The position numbers and the translations under genes are program-made. Below, in pieces: positions 37,105 to 46,655 of a stretch of DNA of 64,000 nt. Each line of letters opens with the position of its first letter. Position 1 is the stretch's first letter. The notes beneath the pieces were generated by a model. That model had not been told where the DNA came from and made no database searches. It saw nothing but the letters and a program-made list of their open reading frames with translations. Source of the stretch: Sulfitobacter guttiformis (lineage in GTDB: Bacteria > Pseudomonadota > Alphaproteobacteria > Rhodobacterales > Rhodobacteraceae); NCBI RefSeq assembly GCF_003610455.1, contig NZ_RAQK01000001.1, positions 434,001-498,000 of the forward strand, read 5' to 3'.

Positions 37105-37674
37105 TCAAATGTCTTGGCCGGTGTCGCCCAAAGGGGCACCTTTTGCCAGCAACGCTTTTTCCGATAGCCACGGATTATTGGCCACAGCCTCCAGCATCTG
37201 TTGGCGCGCCTCCGCGATCCGCCCCAAGTTCATCAGCGTGAGCGCCCGTCCCGATTGTGCTGCCACATGGCGCGGCTGAAGCGCCAATGCACGATCAAGA
37301 TCCGTCAACGCTGCGTCATAATCCTCGCGCAGAAATGCGATGTAGGCCCGCTGGTTCCAGCCCTCGGCATAGTCGGGGCAATATTCGGTCAAACGCGTAA
37401 ATTCGCTGTAAGCATCGACAAAGTTATAGCTTGAGCGCGCGGCCATTCCCCGATCAAGCACCGCCTGCGCAGCCTCGTCAGGTGCCCGCAGCCAGACCTT
37501 CCACATCGCATCCGACGCTGCCTGCCCCTCGCGGAAATCCGATGCCGCCTGCGCCTGCGCAAACAAGCCTTCCATCTCCGCACTTACATCGGGCGCAGCG
37601 GGACACTCCTGTGCCGAAACTACAGTGGAAAAGGCGGGGCCGACCATGACGGCTAAGGCAAAAAGAAAACGCAT
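37105..37674 (-). CDS. Exported tetratricopeptide-repeat protein
   Basis: A 189-residue protein with a signal peptide of about 21 residues (ending SAQE) and two to three TPR-like helical pairs between residues 60 and 165; the motif YAEGWNQRAYIAFLREDYDAAL is followed by a second unit with an LG-R-EA pattern. It is probably periplasmic and mediates protein contacts. It is divergent from nothing obvious and lies between tRNA-Leu and the PutR gene; a functional partner is not evident. Confidence 0.75.
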   Translation of the reverse strand: MRFLFALAVMVGPAFSTVVSAQECPAAPDVSAEMEGLFAQAQAASDFREGQAASDAMWKVWLRAPDEAAQAVLDRGMAARSSYNFVDAYSEFTRLTEYCPDYAEGWNQRAYIAFLREDYDAALTDLDRALALQPRHVAAQSGRALTLMNLGRIAEARQQMLEAVANNPWLSEKALLAKGAPLGDTGQDI

Positions 37675-37718
37675 GCTAAATAGGATGGCGCGCCTTACCT
37701 CTGCGTCAAGTCCTGATA

Positions 37719-38195
37719 TTATGTACCGTCAGACAACATCACTTCCTTCACGGCTTCCATCGCGACGTAGGTTGAGGTGGATGCCACGTGCGGCAGCGCA
37801 GAAATCGTATCCCCCAAAAAGGCGCGATAGCTGTTCATATCACGCGTGCGAACCTTCAGCAGATAGTCGAAATTACCCGCAATCATATGTGCTTGCTCGA
37901 TCTGTGGTACCCGTAAAACAGCAGCGTTAAATGCCGCCAGTGCCGCCTCGCGGGTGTCTGTCAGGCGCACCTCGACAAATGCAACATGATCCAGCCCCAG
38001 ACGGATCGGATTGAGCATCGCACGATAGCCCAAAATCACGCGGTTTTCTTCCAGCCGTCGCAACCGCGCCTGTGTCGGTGATTTCGACAATCCAATCCGC
38101 TTTGACAGGTCGGTAATACTGATACGCCCGTCCTCGGCCAGCTTTGCAAGAATCGCCTGATCGAACTGGTCGAGGTCAGAAGTGTTTTGCGCCAT
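37719..38195 (-). CDS. putR: Lrp/AsnC-family regulator, probable PutR
   Basis: A 158-residue regulator with an N-terminal helix-turn-helix (DLDQFDQAILAKLAEDGR, then SITDLSKRIGLSKSPTQARLRRLE) and a C-terminal RAM ligand-binding domain. It is transcribed divergently from putA, the arrangement of proline-responsive PutR activators in alphaproteobacteria; the name rests on that context. ATG 38195 has AAGGG upstream; the longer open frame begins in the intergenic region. Expected to activate putA in the presence of proline. Confidence 0.85.
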   Translation of the reverse strand: MAQNTSDLDQFDQAILAKLAEDGRISITDLSKRIGLSKSPTQARLRRLEENRVILGYRAMLNPIRLGLDHVAFVEVRLTDTREAALAAFNAAVLRVPQIEQAHMIAGNFDYLLKVRTRDMNSYRAFLGDTISALPHVASTSTYVAMEAVKEVMLSDGT

Positions 38196-38254
38196 AAATT
38201 TACCCTTAATAACACAATCCGCCCTGCAATCAGGGCATCTTAAGTCAACATGCC

Positions 38255-38267
38255 TGCGAATTCTGCA
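38255..38267. promoter_or_regulatory. Candidate Lrp-type (PutR) operator in the putR-putA intergenic region
   Basis: TGCGAATTCTGCA is a near-palindrome with an AT-rich core, 36 bp before the putA start, in the only intergenic space between putR and putA. Lrp-family regulators bind weak palindromes of this shape. This is a pattern match only. Confidence 0.3.
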
Positions 38268-38302
38268 ATACACTAGAAAAATACCATTGATGGAGTTACC
38301 AA

Positions 38303-41300
38303 ATGGCCCGTGACACCTCCTCCTCCTTGCGCGCAACCATCGACGCGAGCACCTATGCCGAACCCGAAAGCGTGCTGGTCACCTTGATCGAGACTGCGAA
38401 TTTGTCCGCGCAGGATCGCAAAGATATCACCTCTGTGGCCGCTGGCCTTGTCCGCGACATTCGCGGCACGACCGCCCCCGGTATGATGGAAGTATTCCTC
38501 GCCGAATATGGGCTTTCAACAGATGAGGGCGTGGCGCTGATGTGTCTCGCAGAGGCACTGTTGCGCGTGCCAGACGCCGATACCATGGATGCGCTGATCG
38601 AGGACAAGATTGCGCCCTCCGACTGGGGTCGCCACTTGGGTCATTCCACCTCTACGATGGTGAACGCCTCCACTTGGGCGCTCATGCTGACGGGCCGCGT
38701 TCTGGATGATGCACAGCCTGGTCCCGTGCGCCATTTGCGCGCCGCAATCAAACGCTTGGGCGAACCTGTGATCCGCACTGCCGTTGCCCGTGCCATGAAA
38801 GAAATGGGTCGCCAGTTCGTGCTGGGCGAAGACATTCACAAAGCGATGAAACGTGCGGCCGGAATGGAGGCAAAATGCTTCACCTATTCCTATGACATGC
38901 TGGGCGAAGCTGCACGTACCGAAGGCGATGCCCGCCGTTATCACCTAAGCTATTCTGACGCGATTTCTTCTATCGCACGCGCCTGCACGCATGATGACAT
39001 TCGCAAAAACCCCGGCATCTCTGTAAAGCTCTCCGCCCTGCACCCCCGATATGAGGTCGCTCAGGAAGCAAGCGTGATGAAGGATCTCGTCCCGCGCCTC
39101 CGTGCGTTGTGCCTGCTTGCCAAATCCGCCGGCATGGGCCTGAACGTGGATGCAGAAGAGGCCGACCGCCTTGGCCTTTCGCTCGATGTAGTCAATGCTG
39201 TGATGGCGGAGCCCGCACTCGCCGGTTGGGACGGCTTCGGCATTGTGGTTCAAGCCTATGGACCCCGCGCTGCCGCCACCATCGACGCACTCTATGATAT
39301 GGCGGTCCGCCACGACCGCCGCATCATGGTCAGATTGGTGAAGGGCGCCTACTGGGACACCGAGATCAAGCGCGCACAGGTTGAGGGCATAGACGGCTTT
39401 CCTGTCTTCACTCGCAAAGCCGCTACCGATGTCAGCTACATCTCGAATGCGCGCAAGCTGCTGGGGATGACCGATCGCATCTATCCCCAGTTTGCGACCC
39501 ATAACGCCCACACTGTCGCCGCCGTTCTGCACATGGGCAGCGACAAGGAAACCTATGAATTCCAGCGTCTGCACGGTATGGGTGAGACCCTGCATAACAT
39601 CGTGCTGAAAAAATTCGGTAGCCGCTGCCGCATTTATGCCCCTGTGGGTGCACATAAGGATCTACTTGCCTATCTGGTACGCCGCCTGCTTGAAAACGGT
39701 GCCAATTCCAGCTTCGTAAACCAGATCGTAGACGAGGATGTGGCCCCGGAAGAGGTCGCCGCCGATCCGTTCTCCAAGCTTCAGGAATCAATTCCGGTTA
39801 TTCCGCGTGGTCCAGAAATCTTTCGGCCCCTGCGCGCGAATGCCCGCGGCTTTGATCTCGCACATACGCCGACGCTGACTGAAATCGAAAAAGCCCGTGC
39901 GCCCTTTGCCGATGCGACCTGGACCGCGACGCCACTTATCGTCGGCGGTTCAAAAGGCGGCGCGGCGCAGGCCGTGCAAAATCCGACCGGCGCCACCTCG
40001 CTCGGCACCGTACACCCTGCTACACCAGCAGATGTGGCGCAGGCACTTGATGCTGCGACGCCTTGGGCTGCCCCGCTCGAAGAGCGCCGCAAAGCATTGT
40101 TACGCGCCGCCGACATCTACGAGGAACGCTTTGGCGAAATCTTTGCCCTGCTGACCCGTGAGGCAGGCAAAGGACTGCCGGATTGTGTGGCCGAACTGCG
40201 CGAAGGCGTCGACTTCCTGCGCTATTACTCAGCTCAGGCGACCAATATGCCCCCTGCAGGCGTGTTTACCTGCATATCACCATGGAACTTTCCATTTGCG
40301 ATATTCATGGGCCAGATCAGCGCAGCGCTCGCGGCAGGCAATGCCGTTCTCGCCAAACCGGCGGAGCAAACGCCCCTGATCGCTCATATGGCAGTTAAGC
40401 TCCTGCACGAGGCCGGTGTACCAGTCAGCGCCCTTCAGCTTTTGCCGGGTGGAGGCGATATCGGTGCGGCACTAACTTCCGACAGCCGGATCAAGGGTGT
40501 GGCCTTCACCGGATCCACAGGCACCGCGCAACGCATCCGCACTGCTATGGCCGACCACTGCGATCCGGGCACGCCACTCATCGCTGAAACAGGTGGCCTC
40601 AACGCCATGATCGTGGACAGCACCGCCCTCCCCGAACAGGCCGTGCAGGCCATCGTCGAAAGCGCCTTCCAATCCGCTGGTCAACGATGCTCAGCCCTGC
40701 GCTGCCTCTACGTTCAGGAAGACATCGCAGACAGCATCAGGCACATGCTTATCGGCGCCATGCAGGCCCTCGAAATGGGCGACCCGTGGCAGCTGAGCAC
40801 CGATGTGGGGCCAGTTATCGACGAGACAGCGCGCAAGGGCATCGCCGATCATATCGCAATTGCCCGCGAGGAGGGTCGCCTCATCGCTGAACTCCCCACA
40901 CCGGCCGAGGGTACCTACATTGCGCCCACCATCCTGAAGATCAGCGGTATCGCTGATCTGGAGCGTGAAATCTTTGGCCCTGTCCTGCACATGGCCACTT
41001 TTAAAGCTGGCGAGCTTGACCGCGTCATCGACGCGATCAATGCCACTGGCTACGGCCTGACCTTCGGCCTGCACACCCGCATCGACGATCGGGTACAGCA
41101 CGTATCCGAGCGGATCACCGCAGGTAATATCTATATTAACCGCAACCAGATTGGCGCCATTGTAGGCTCCCAACCTTTCGGCGGCGAGGGATTGTCAGGG
41201 ACCGGCCCAAAAGCGGGTGGACCGAACTATTTGCCGCGATTCTCTGCGCCTGACCTTGCTGACATCTCTGCTTATTGGGACACAACCGGCACGCTGCCAG

Positions 41301-41722
41301 CACTTCCCGTTCATAATGAGGCCTTGCAAACCCTCGACACACTGTCTCTTCCCGGCCCTACCGGCGAGAGCAACCGCCTCTCTACCCTGCCCCGCGCGGC
41401 CTTGCTCTGCCTCGGACCGACAGCCGAAACAGCCGCAGCGCAAATGCGTGCCGTCGAGGCATTGGGCGGTATCGCGGTCGTCACAAAGGGTGCGATACCG
41501 CCAGATGCACTGGCGACAGGTCCCGATTATGGGGGGGTGATCTGGTGGGGCGACGAGGAAAGCGCGCGCAGCTATGATCAGGCACTCGCCAAGCGGACGG
41601 GCCCGATTATACCCCTGCTGCGTGGATTGCCAGACACCGCACGCGTCAGGCTCGAACGCCACGTCTGTGTCGATACTACTGCATCTGGCGGAAATGCAGC
41701 CCTACTGGGTGCCTCTGCCTGA
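38303..41722 (+). CDS. putA: Bifunctional proline dehydrogenase / P5C dehydrogenase
   Basis: A 1,139-residue PutA that oxidises proline to glutamate with FAD then NAD. The proline dehydrogenase barrel lies at about 80-480 and ends in the FQRLHGMG region; the aldehyde dehydrogenase follows at 500-1000 with the E of AETGG and C796 in GQRCSAL, and a C-terminal extension of about 120 residues completes the protein. There is no N-terminal ribbon-helix-helix domain, so unlike E. coli PutA it does not repress its own gene; the divergent Lrp-family gene supplies control. GGAG precedes ATG 38303. Confidence 0.96.
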   Translation: MARDTSSSLRATIDASTYAEPESVLVTLIETANLSAQDRKDITSVAAGLVRDIRGTTAPGMMEVFLAEYGLSTDEGVALMCLAEALLRVPDADTMDALIEDKIAPSDWGRHLGHSTSTMVNASTWALMLTGRVLDDAQPGPVRHLRAAIKRLGEPVIRTAVARAMKEMGRQFVLGEDIHKAMKRAAGMEAKCFTYSYDMLGEAARTEGDARRYHLSYSDAISSIARACTHDDIRKNPGISVKLSALHPRYEVAQEASVMKDLVPRLRALCLLAKSAGMGLNVDAEEADRLGLSLDVVNAVMAEPALAGWDGFGIVVQAYGPRAAATIDALYDMAVRHDRRIMVRLVKGAYWDTEIKRAQVEGIDGFPVFTRKAATDVSYISNARKLLGMTDRIYPQFATHNAHTVAAVLHMGSDKETYEFQRLHGMGETLHNIVLKKFGSRCRIYAPVGAHKDLLAYLVRRLLENGANSSFVNQIVDEDVAPEEVAADPFSKLQESIPVIPRGPEIFRPLRANARGFDLAHTPTLTEIEKARAPFADATWTATPLIVGGSKGGAAQAVQNPTGATSLGTVHPATPADVAQALDAATPWAAPLEERRKALLRAADIYEERFGEIFALLTREAGKGLPDCVAELREGVDFLRYYSAQATNMPPAGVFTCISPWNFPFAIFMGQISAALAAGNAVLAKPAEQTPLIAHMAVKLLHEAGVPVSALQLLPGGGDIGAALTSDSRIKGVAFTGSTGTAQRIRTAMADHCDPGTPLIAETGGLNAMIVDSTALPEQAVQAIVESAFQSAGQRCSALRCLYVQEDIADSIRHMLIGAMQALEMGDPWQLSTDVGPVIDETARKGIADHIAIAREEGRLIAELPTPAEGTYIAPTILKISGIADLEREIFGPVLHMATFKAGELDRVIDAINATGYGLTFGLHTRIDDRVQHVSERITAGNIYINRNQIGAIVGSQPFGGEGLSGTGPKAGGPNYLPRFSAPDLADISAYWDTTGTLPALPVHNEALQTLDTLSLPGPTGESNRLSTLPRAALLCLGPTAETAAAQMRAVEALGGIAVVTKGAIPPDALATGPDYGGVIWWGDEESARSYDQALAKRTGPIIPLLRGLPDTARVRLERHVCVDTTASGGNAALLGASA

Positions 41723-41731
41723 CACGTAAAC

Positions 41732-41759
41732 GCCAGCTTCCTTTCAGCAGGAAGCTGGC
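41732..41759 (+). terminator. Possible putA transcription terminator hairpin
   Basis: GCCAGCTTCC and GGAAGCTGGC form a perfect 10-bp stem with an 8-nt loop, starting 10 bp after the putA stop. A T-run (TTTTTAATTTTT) follows only about 13 nt later, so an intrinsic terminator is possible but not classic. Confidence 0.45.
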
Positions 41760-41925
41760 CCGCCTGCCACTGTTTTTAATTTTTCCCTTTAAACTCAATT
41801 TGACTGCACCCCTTCAGGCCATCCGGCTGCCGGAGCGCATACCCACTGCCAAGCGTTTAGAATTACTTATAAATCCCCTACTTACACTCTTGACCAGCCA
41901 CAGCCGATCGCGGAACGTGCCGACT

Positions 41926-42642
41926 ATGTTTCCTATCCGCGATCATAACCCGTCCGGCCGCGTTCCTTATGTGACCTATGCGCTGATGGCCGCAAATATC
42001 GGGATATTCCTCAGCATGCTGCCCATTTCGGGCGATGAGCGGGCCTTGGCGCAGGTCTATTATGACTACGCCTTGCTGCCGCGCCGTGTGACCGGCGGTG
42101 ATGGCTACGCAGGCCTGCTGACCTCACAATTCTTGCATGCAGGATGGGCGCATATTGCGGGCAATATGCTGTTTCTTTGGATTTTTGGTGACAATATCGA
42201 GGATAGGATGGGCCATCTGCGTTATCTGGCCTTCTACCTCATGGCCGGCATGCTTTCCGGCTATGCACATGTCATCGCAGATCCACTGTCCTATGTGCCT
42301 ACTGTCGGTGCCTCGGGCGCGATTGCGGGTATCATGGGCGGCTACCTGCTACTTTTCCCCAAGGCGCGCATCGACATTCTGTTTTTCGTAAAGATTTTCC
42401 CGATCCCTGCATGGATCATGCTGATGGTATGGTTCATGATGCAGTTTATCGGCGGCTTGGGCGCTACGCCGGACACCGGCGGCGTTGCATATTGGGCCCA
42501 TGCAGGCGGCTTTGTCTCGGGGATTTTCCTGGCTTTGCCGCTCTGGCTCCGCTTGGGCGGGCCTGTGTTCTGGGACAAAACACACGGCCACCCTCCGCAT
42601 CCACCTGCGCGCTACGCCATGCCAAAGGTCAAAAGAAAATAG
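41926..42642 (+). CDS. Rhomboid-family intramembrane serine protease
   Basis: A 238-residue integral membrane protein with six or seven hydrophobic segments. The catalytic serine is in GASG (S130) and the histidine in YWAHAGG (about H192), the rhomboid dyad, with the AHIAGNMLFLWIFGDNIED loop characteristic of the family. It cuts within transmembrane helices of substrate proteins. ATG 41926 is chosen because rhomboids start shortly before the first helix; the longer frame begins at a TTG with no conserved sequence. Substrate unknown. Confidence 0.9.
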   Translation: MFPIRDHNPSGRVPYVTYALMAANIGIFLSMLPISGDERALAQVYYDYALLPRRVTGGDGYAGLLTSQFLHAGWAHIAGNMLFLWIFGDNIEDRMGHLRYLAFYLMAGMLSGYAHVIADPLSYVPTVGASGAIAGIMGGYLLLFPKARIDILFFVKIFPIPAWIMLMVWFMMQFIGGLGATPDTGGVAYWAHAGGFVSGIFLALPLWLRLGGPVFWDKTHGHPPHPPARYAMPKVKRK

Positions 42643-42645
42643 CGG

Positions 42646-43431
42646 CTAGCCGCGCACAAGCTTGGCAAATCCGCTGAAAACCTGCTCGTTTGATGCAATA
42701 ATCTCACCATTGGCAAGTATATCGCCCTGCGGATTGATCGGCTCCACCAGACCGCCAGCCTCGCGCACGATGATCACGCCAGCCGCCAGATCCCAGGAGT
42801 TCAAACGACGCTCCCAAAACCCCTCGTAACGTCCTGCCGCGACATACGCGAGATCGAGGGACGCCGCCCCCCAGCGCCGTATGCCAGCACACGAGGGCGC
42901 AAGACGTGCTATATCTTGCAAAGTCGCGGGAAGGTCCGACCGGCCTCCGAACGGAATACCGGTGGCAAAGATCGACTCGATCATCTTATGGCGCGCCGAC
43001 ACGCGCAAGCGGCTGTCATTCATCCACGCACCAGCGCCTTTTTCGGCGAAAAACATCTCTTCCTTGGCTGCGTCAAAAATTACACCGGCCACAACCTGCC
43101 CCTTATGCTCCAGAGCGATGGAAATCGCCCAGTGCGGCAAACCGTGCAAGAAATTCGTGGTGCCATCCAGCGGGTCTACGATCCAGCGGCGCGTGGGGTC
43201 TTCACCCTCTTCGGCGCCACCCTCCTCGGCGATCCAGCCATAGGTGGGGCGGGCGGTTCGCAACTCGTCTTTAATGATCTTCTCGGCATTTATGTCGGCA
43301 CGGCTCACAAAATCGCCTGCACCCTTCATCGAAACCTGAAGCTGCTCGACCTCGCGAAAGTCCTTGACCAGCGCGCGCCCCGCTTTGCGCGCAGCCTTGA
43401 TCATGATGTTAAGATTTGCACTGCCTACCAT
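42646..43431 (-). CDS. Inositol monophosphatase-family protein (SuhB-like)
   Basis: A 261-residue lithium-sensitive-type Mg-dependent phosphatase. The metal-binding blocks read EEGG at 69-72, DPLDGTTNF at 86-94 and WDLAAG near 213. It would remove phosphate from inositol phosphates or similar sugar phosphates; SuhB relatives also act in rRNA processing. ATG 43431 fits the family start; the frame upstream runs through non-coding sequence to 43770. It is convergent with the rhomboid gene (3 bp between) and divergent from the MDR reductase. Confidence 0.92.
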   Translation of the reverse strand: MVGSANLNIMIKAARKAGRALVKDFREVEQLQVSMKGAGDFVSRADINAEKIIKDELRTARPTYGWIAEEGGAEEGEDPTRRWIVDPLDGTTNFLHGLPHWAISIALEHKGQVVAGVIFDAAKEEMFFAEKGAGAWMNDSRLRVSARHKMIESIFATGIPFGGRSDLPATLQDIARLAPSCAGIRRWGAASLDLAYVAAGRYEGFWERRLNSWDLAAGVIIVREAGGLVEPINPQGDILANGEIIASNEQVFSGFAKLVRG

Positions 43432-43580
43432 GTCAAAACGGCCTTTTTCAAAGTGGATTTCCGCCCTCTTAGGCCGTGGCGCTCGGATTGCCAAGGGCCA
43501 GCAGAAAAGCTGTGACGCTGCGTGCCCCTTGTAAGGCAGTACAACTGCGATACCGTGCCCGCGAACCATAGGAGAATACC

Positions 43581-44621
43581 ATGTCCGACATAATGAAACA
43601 AATCGTCCTCGCCAGTCGCCCCGACGGGGCTCCCACCCTCGAAAACTTCCGCCTTGAAGAGCATCCTGTACCGACCCCCGCCGAAGGCGAAGTCCTCGTG
43701 CGCGTACATTATATGTCGCTCGACCCCTACATGCGCGGGCGCATGGACGACGCAAAATCCTATGCTGCAAACATTCCGGTAGACGGCAAAATGGAAGGTG
43801 GCTCCGTAGGTGAGATCATCGCGTCGAACGCAAAAGGTTTTGAAGTGGGCGAATTCGTCATGGGTGGCTTTGGCTGGGCTACACACGCTGTAGCGCCCGC
43901 TGCCGGATTGGCAAAGGTTGATCCCGCCACTGCCCCTATCACCTACTCACTTGGCGTACTGGGTATGCCCGGCCTGACAGGATGGTACGGTCTGACGGAA
44001 CTCGGCAAACCGAAATCCGGCGAAACACTTGTTGTAGCAGCGGCCACCGGGCCGGTCGGCTCGATGGTGGGCCAGATCGCGAAATCCATGGGCCTGCGCA
44101 CCGTCGGGATCGCCGGTGGTGCAGCGAAATGCAAGATGGCGGTCGAGCACTTTGGCTTTGACGTCTGCCTTGATCACCGCGCCTACGAAAGCGCCGCCGA
44201 TCTGCGCACGGCACTCAAAGAAGCGGCTCCAAAGGGCGTTGATATCTATTTCGAAAACGTCGGCGGCAAAGTCCTCGAAGCGGTAATGCCTCTAATGAAC
44301 CCGCATGGCCGCATCCCGATTTGCGGCATGATCTCATGGTACAACGAGGGCGGTCTTGGCGCAGATGCCATCGAAAAAACCCTTACGGCCCCCAAACTGT
44401 GGCGTACCATTCTGGTCAATTTCCTGAGCGTGAACGGCTTTATCATCTCCAACCACTGGAACCGCATGGGCGATTTCCACAAAGCAGTTGGCCCGATGAT
44501 TGCCGATGGCTCCGTAAAGGTTCAGGAAGATATCACCGAAGGATTGGAGAATGCCCCTGATGCCTTCATCAAACTCCTGACTGGCGGCAACACCGGCAAA
44601 GCCATGGTAAAAGTGATCTAA
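43581..44621 (+). CDS. NADP-dependent MDR oxidoreductase (CurA/leukotriene B4 dehydrogenase-like)
   Basis: A 346-residue zinc-free medium-chain reductase. The N-terminal catalytic domain has the SLDPYMRGRM signature of the alkenal/one-reductase subgroup, and the cofactor domain has AAATGPVGSMVGQIAK as the NADP loop and DIYFENVGG. Such enzymes reduce alpha,beta-unsaturated carbonyls. GGAG precedes ATG 43581. It lies alone, convergent with metR. Confidence 0.9.
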   Translation: MSDIMKQIVLASRPDGAPTLENFRLEEHPVPTPAEGEVLVRVHYMSLDPYMRGRMDDAKSYAANIPVDGKMEGGSVGEIIASNAKGFEVGEFVMGGFGWATHAVAPAAGLAKVDPATAPITYSLGVLGMPGLTGWYGLTELGKPKSGETLVVAAATGPVGSMVGQIAKSMGLRTVGIAGGAAKCKMAVEHFGFDVCLDHRAYESAADLRTALKEAAPKGVDIYFENVGGKVLEAVMPLMNPHGRIPICGMISWYNEGGLGADAIEKTLTAPKLWRTILVNFLSVNGFIISNHWNRMGDFHKAVGPMIADGSVKVQEDITEGLENAPDAFIKLLTGGNTGKAMVKVI

Positions 44622-44631
44622 ACCATAGTGC

Positions 44632-44659
44632 TGCGCGCCGCCGCAACAGGTGGCGCGCA
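44632..44659. terminator. GC-rich hairpin between convergent genes
   Basis: TGCGCGCC and GGCGCGCA form a perfect 8-bp stem with a 12-nt loop between the MDR and metR stop codons. No T-run follows on either strand, so intrinsic termination is only a possibility. Confidence 0.3.
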
Positions 44660-44709
44660 ACCTATCGCTTCATTTTCCTCGCTGTACTCAGGCTCCACCT
44701 GCACAGCGA

Positions 44710-45615
44710 TTACACCGCCTGTAATTTGCGCGCCTCTGTGCCCGCCAGCGCAAGCAGCTCCTGCATAAACGGCTTTTCGCGATCATCACTACGGATCGCT
44801 GCATAAAGCCTGCGTGTCACGCCGTCTTTGGTGAGTTGCCGCGTCACGTAGTCGGACGAATATTTGACTTCGCGCACCACCCAGTCGGGCAGCACCGAAA
44901 CCCCTCGATTTGATGCCACCAGCAGCAAGATTACCGCCGTCAGTTCTACCTGACGGATGCTTGCAGGCTCGACCTTCGCGGGAATCAGCAACTGGCTGAA
45001 GACATCCAGCCGCGAGCGCTCGACCGGATAGGTGATAAGCGTCTGGTCGCGAAAATCCTCCGCCTCGACAAACTCTTTTTGTGCCAAAGGATGCGTGCTC
45101 GCTGCGACGAAAACCGCGCGGTAGTCGAACAGTTCGATAAACTCTACGCCCGCGATCTCCTCTGGATCTGAGGATACGACCAGATCGACCTCCTCGCGCA
45201 GCAGAGCAGGCAGCGCGTCGAAGGCCAACCCCGGCCTGATGTCTACATCCACTTCGCCAAAGCTGCGGCGGAATTGCTCCAGCACAGGAAACAGCCACTC
45301 AAAGCAGGCGTGGCACTCAATGGCTATGTGCATCCGCCCCGTACTCCCCTCCCGCAATCCGCTGAATTCTTCTTGCAGGGCTGCCACTTGCGGCAATACC
45401 TGCTCGGCCAGCTTCAACAGCCGTTGCCCTGCCGGCGACAACTTGAGCGGCTTGGAGCGGCGCACGAACAGCTCGACCCCCGCTTGATCTTCCAACCCTT
45501 TGACCTGATGGCTCAGCGCGCTTTGGGTAATGTTCATCATCTCTGCCGCCCGCGCCAATCCCCCCGCACGGTGGATCGCCTGAATTGTGCGGAGATGTCG
45601 GAATTCGATATGCAT
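44710..45615 (-). CDS. metR: LysR-family regulator MetR
   Basis: A 301-residue LysR-type regulator. The helix-turn-helix (residues 3-62) reads FRHLRTIQAIHRAGGLARAA and the NITQSALSHQVKGLE recognition part, which closely follows MetR; the effector domain follows from about 90. It is divergent from metF, and a MetR-type box lies in the gap. MetR uses homocysteine to activate methionine-synthesis genes, so it most likely controls metF here. AAGGA precedes ATG 45615. Confidence 0.88.
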   Translation of the reverse strand: MHIEFRHLRTIQAIHRAGGLARAAEMMNITQSALSHQVKGLEDQAGVELFVRRSKPLKLSPAGQRLLKLAEQVLPQVAALQEEFSGLREGSTGRMHIAIECHACFEWLFPVLEQFRRSFGEVDVDIRPGLAFDALPALLREEVDLVVSSDPEEIAGVEFIELFDYRAVFVAASTHPLAQKEFVEAEDFRDQTLITYPVERSRLDVFSQLLIPAKVEPASIRQVELTAVILLLVASNRGVSVLPDWVVREVKYSSDYVTRQLTKDGVTRRLYAAIRSDDREKPFMQELLALAGTEARKLQAV

Positions 45616-45663
45616 GGCAGAATCTTCCTTATGAGGCGGAACTCATGTTCAAGATGAAAGTTA

Positions 45664-45676
45664 TGAATTTGTTTCA
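45664..45676. promoter_or_regulatory. MetR binding box between metR and metF
   Basis: TGAATTTGTTTCA matches the MetR consensus TGAA-N2-A/T-N2-TTCA exactly. It sits midway between the divergent metR and metF start codons, 48 bp before metR and 47 bp before metF, where a shared activator site would be expected. Confidence 0.65.
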
Positions 45677-45723
45677 CATCTCTCTTCATGCGACAAGAGG
45701 GCAACCAAGTAAGGATTTGCACC

Positions 45724-46590
45724 ATGACAACCCCCGCTGTCTCATTCGAAGTTTTCCCGCCCAAAACCGTCGATGCCGCGTTCAAGCTGTGGGATACGGC
45801 TCAGGCACTTGCTCCGCTCGCGCCGCGCTTTTTCTCGGTTACATATGGTGCTGGCGGTACCACTCGTGACCTGACCAAGGATGCCGCGCATGTTCTGCGC
45901 CGCACGTCGGGGCTGCCGGTGTCTGCCCATTTGACCTGCGTTGGTGCCTCGGTCGCAGAAACACTGGCCGAAGCTGAAAAATTTCACGCCGCCGGTGTCA
46001 CTGAAATCGTCGCCCTACGCGGTGACCCCCAAAACGACGAGACAACCTTTACCCCCCATCCGGAGGGCTTCAAAAACTCCGTAGAGTTGATCGAGGCGCT
46101 TGCACTGCTTGATAAGTTCACCATCCGTGTCGGCGCCTACCCCGATTGCCACCCGGATGCGACAAGCCAGCATGCAAATATCCAGTACCTCAAGCGCAAG
46201 TTTGACGCTGGTGCCCATGAGGCGATCACGCAGTTCTTCTTCGAGCCGGAGCAGTTTCTCCGCTTCCGCGACCAATGCGCCGCTGCTGGCATCGATAAAC
46301 CTATTGTTCCGGGAATCCTTCCTGTCACGAACTGGGCCTCGGCGCGCAAGTTCGCGATCCGCTGTGGCACGAAAATTCCAGCATGGCTGGACGAAGCGTA
46401 CCGCGCCGCCGAGCGTGACGGCAGGACCGAACTGCTGTCGACATCGCTTTGCTCCGAGCTCTGTAGTGATCTGGTCGATGAAGGTGTGGATAGCCTGCAC
46501 TTTTACACGCTCAACCGCCCCGACCTGACGCGCACGGTCTGCCGCGCGCTAGGCGTTACACCGCAGTCTGCTCTTTCAAACGTGGCGTAA
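45724..46590 (+). CDS. metF: 5,10-methylenetetrahydrofolate reductase
   Basis: A 288-residue FAD TIM-barrel enzyme that reduces methylene-THF to methyl-THF for methionine synthesis. It opens with SFEVFPPK, has SVTYGAGG (about 36-43), HLTCVG, ALRGD and YPDCHP, all standard MetF signatures. ATG 45724 is preferred: it begins the family sequence, with AAGGA 10 bp upstream. It is divergent from metR. Confidence 0.96.
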   Translation: MTTPAVSFEVFPPKTVDAAFKLWDTAQALAPLAPRFFSVTYGAGGTTRDLTKDAAHVLRRTSGLPVSAHLTCVGASVAETLAEAEKFHAAGVTEIVALRGDPQNDETTFTPHPEGFKNSVELIEALALLDKFTIRVGAYPDCHPDATSQHANIQYLKRKFDAGAHEAITQFFFEPEQFLRFRDQCAAAGIDKPIVPGILPVTNWASARKFAIRCGTKIPAWLDEAYRAAERDGRTELLSTSLCSELCSDLVDEGVDSLHFYTLNRPDLTRTVCRALGVTPQSALSNVA

Positions 46591-46655
46591 CACCTTGCAC
46601 GCCTGCGCAAAACGGCTCTAGGCTGGACCTAAATATATCCAGCCGGAGCCATCCT

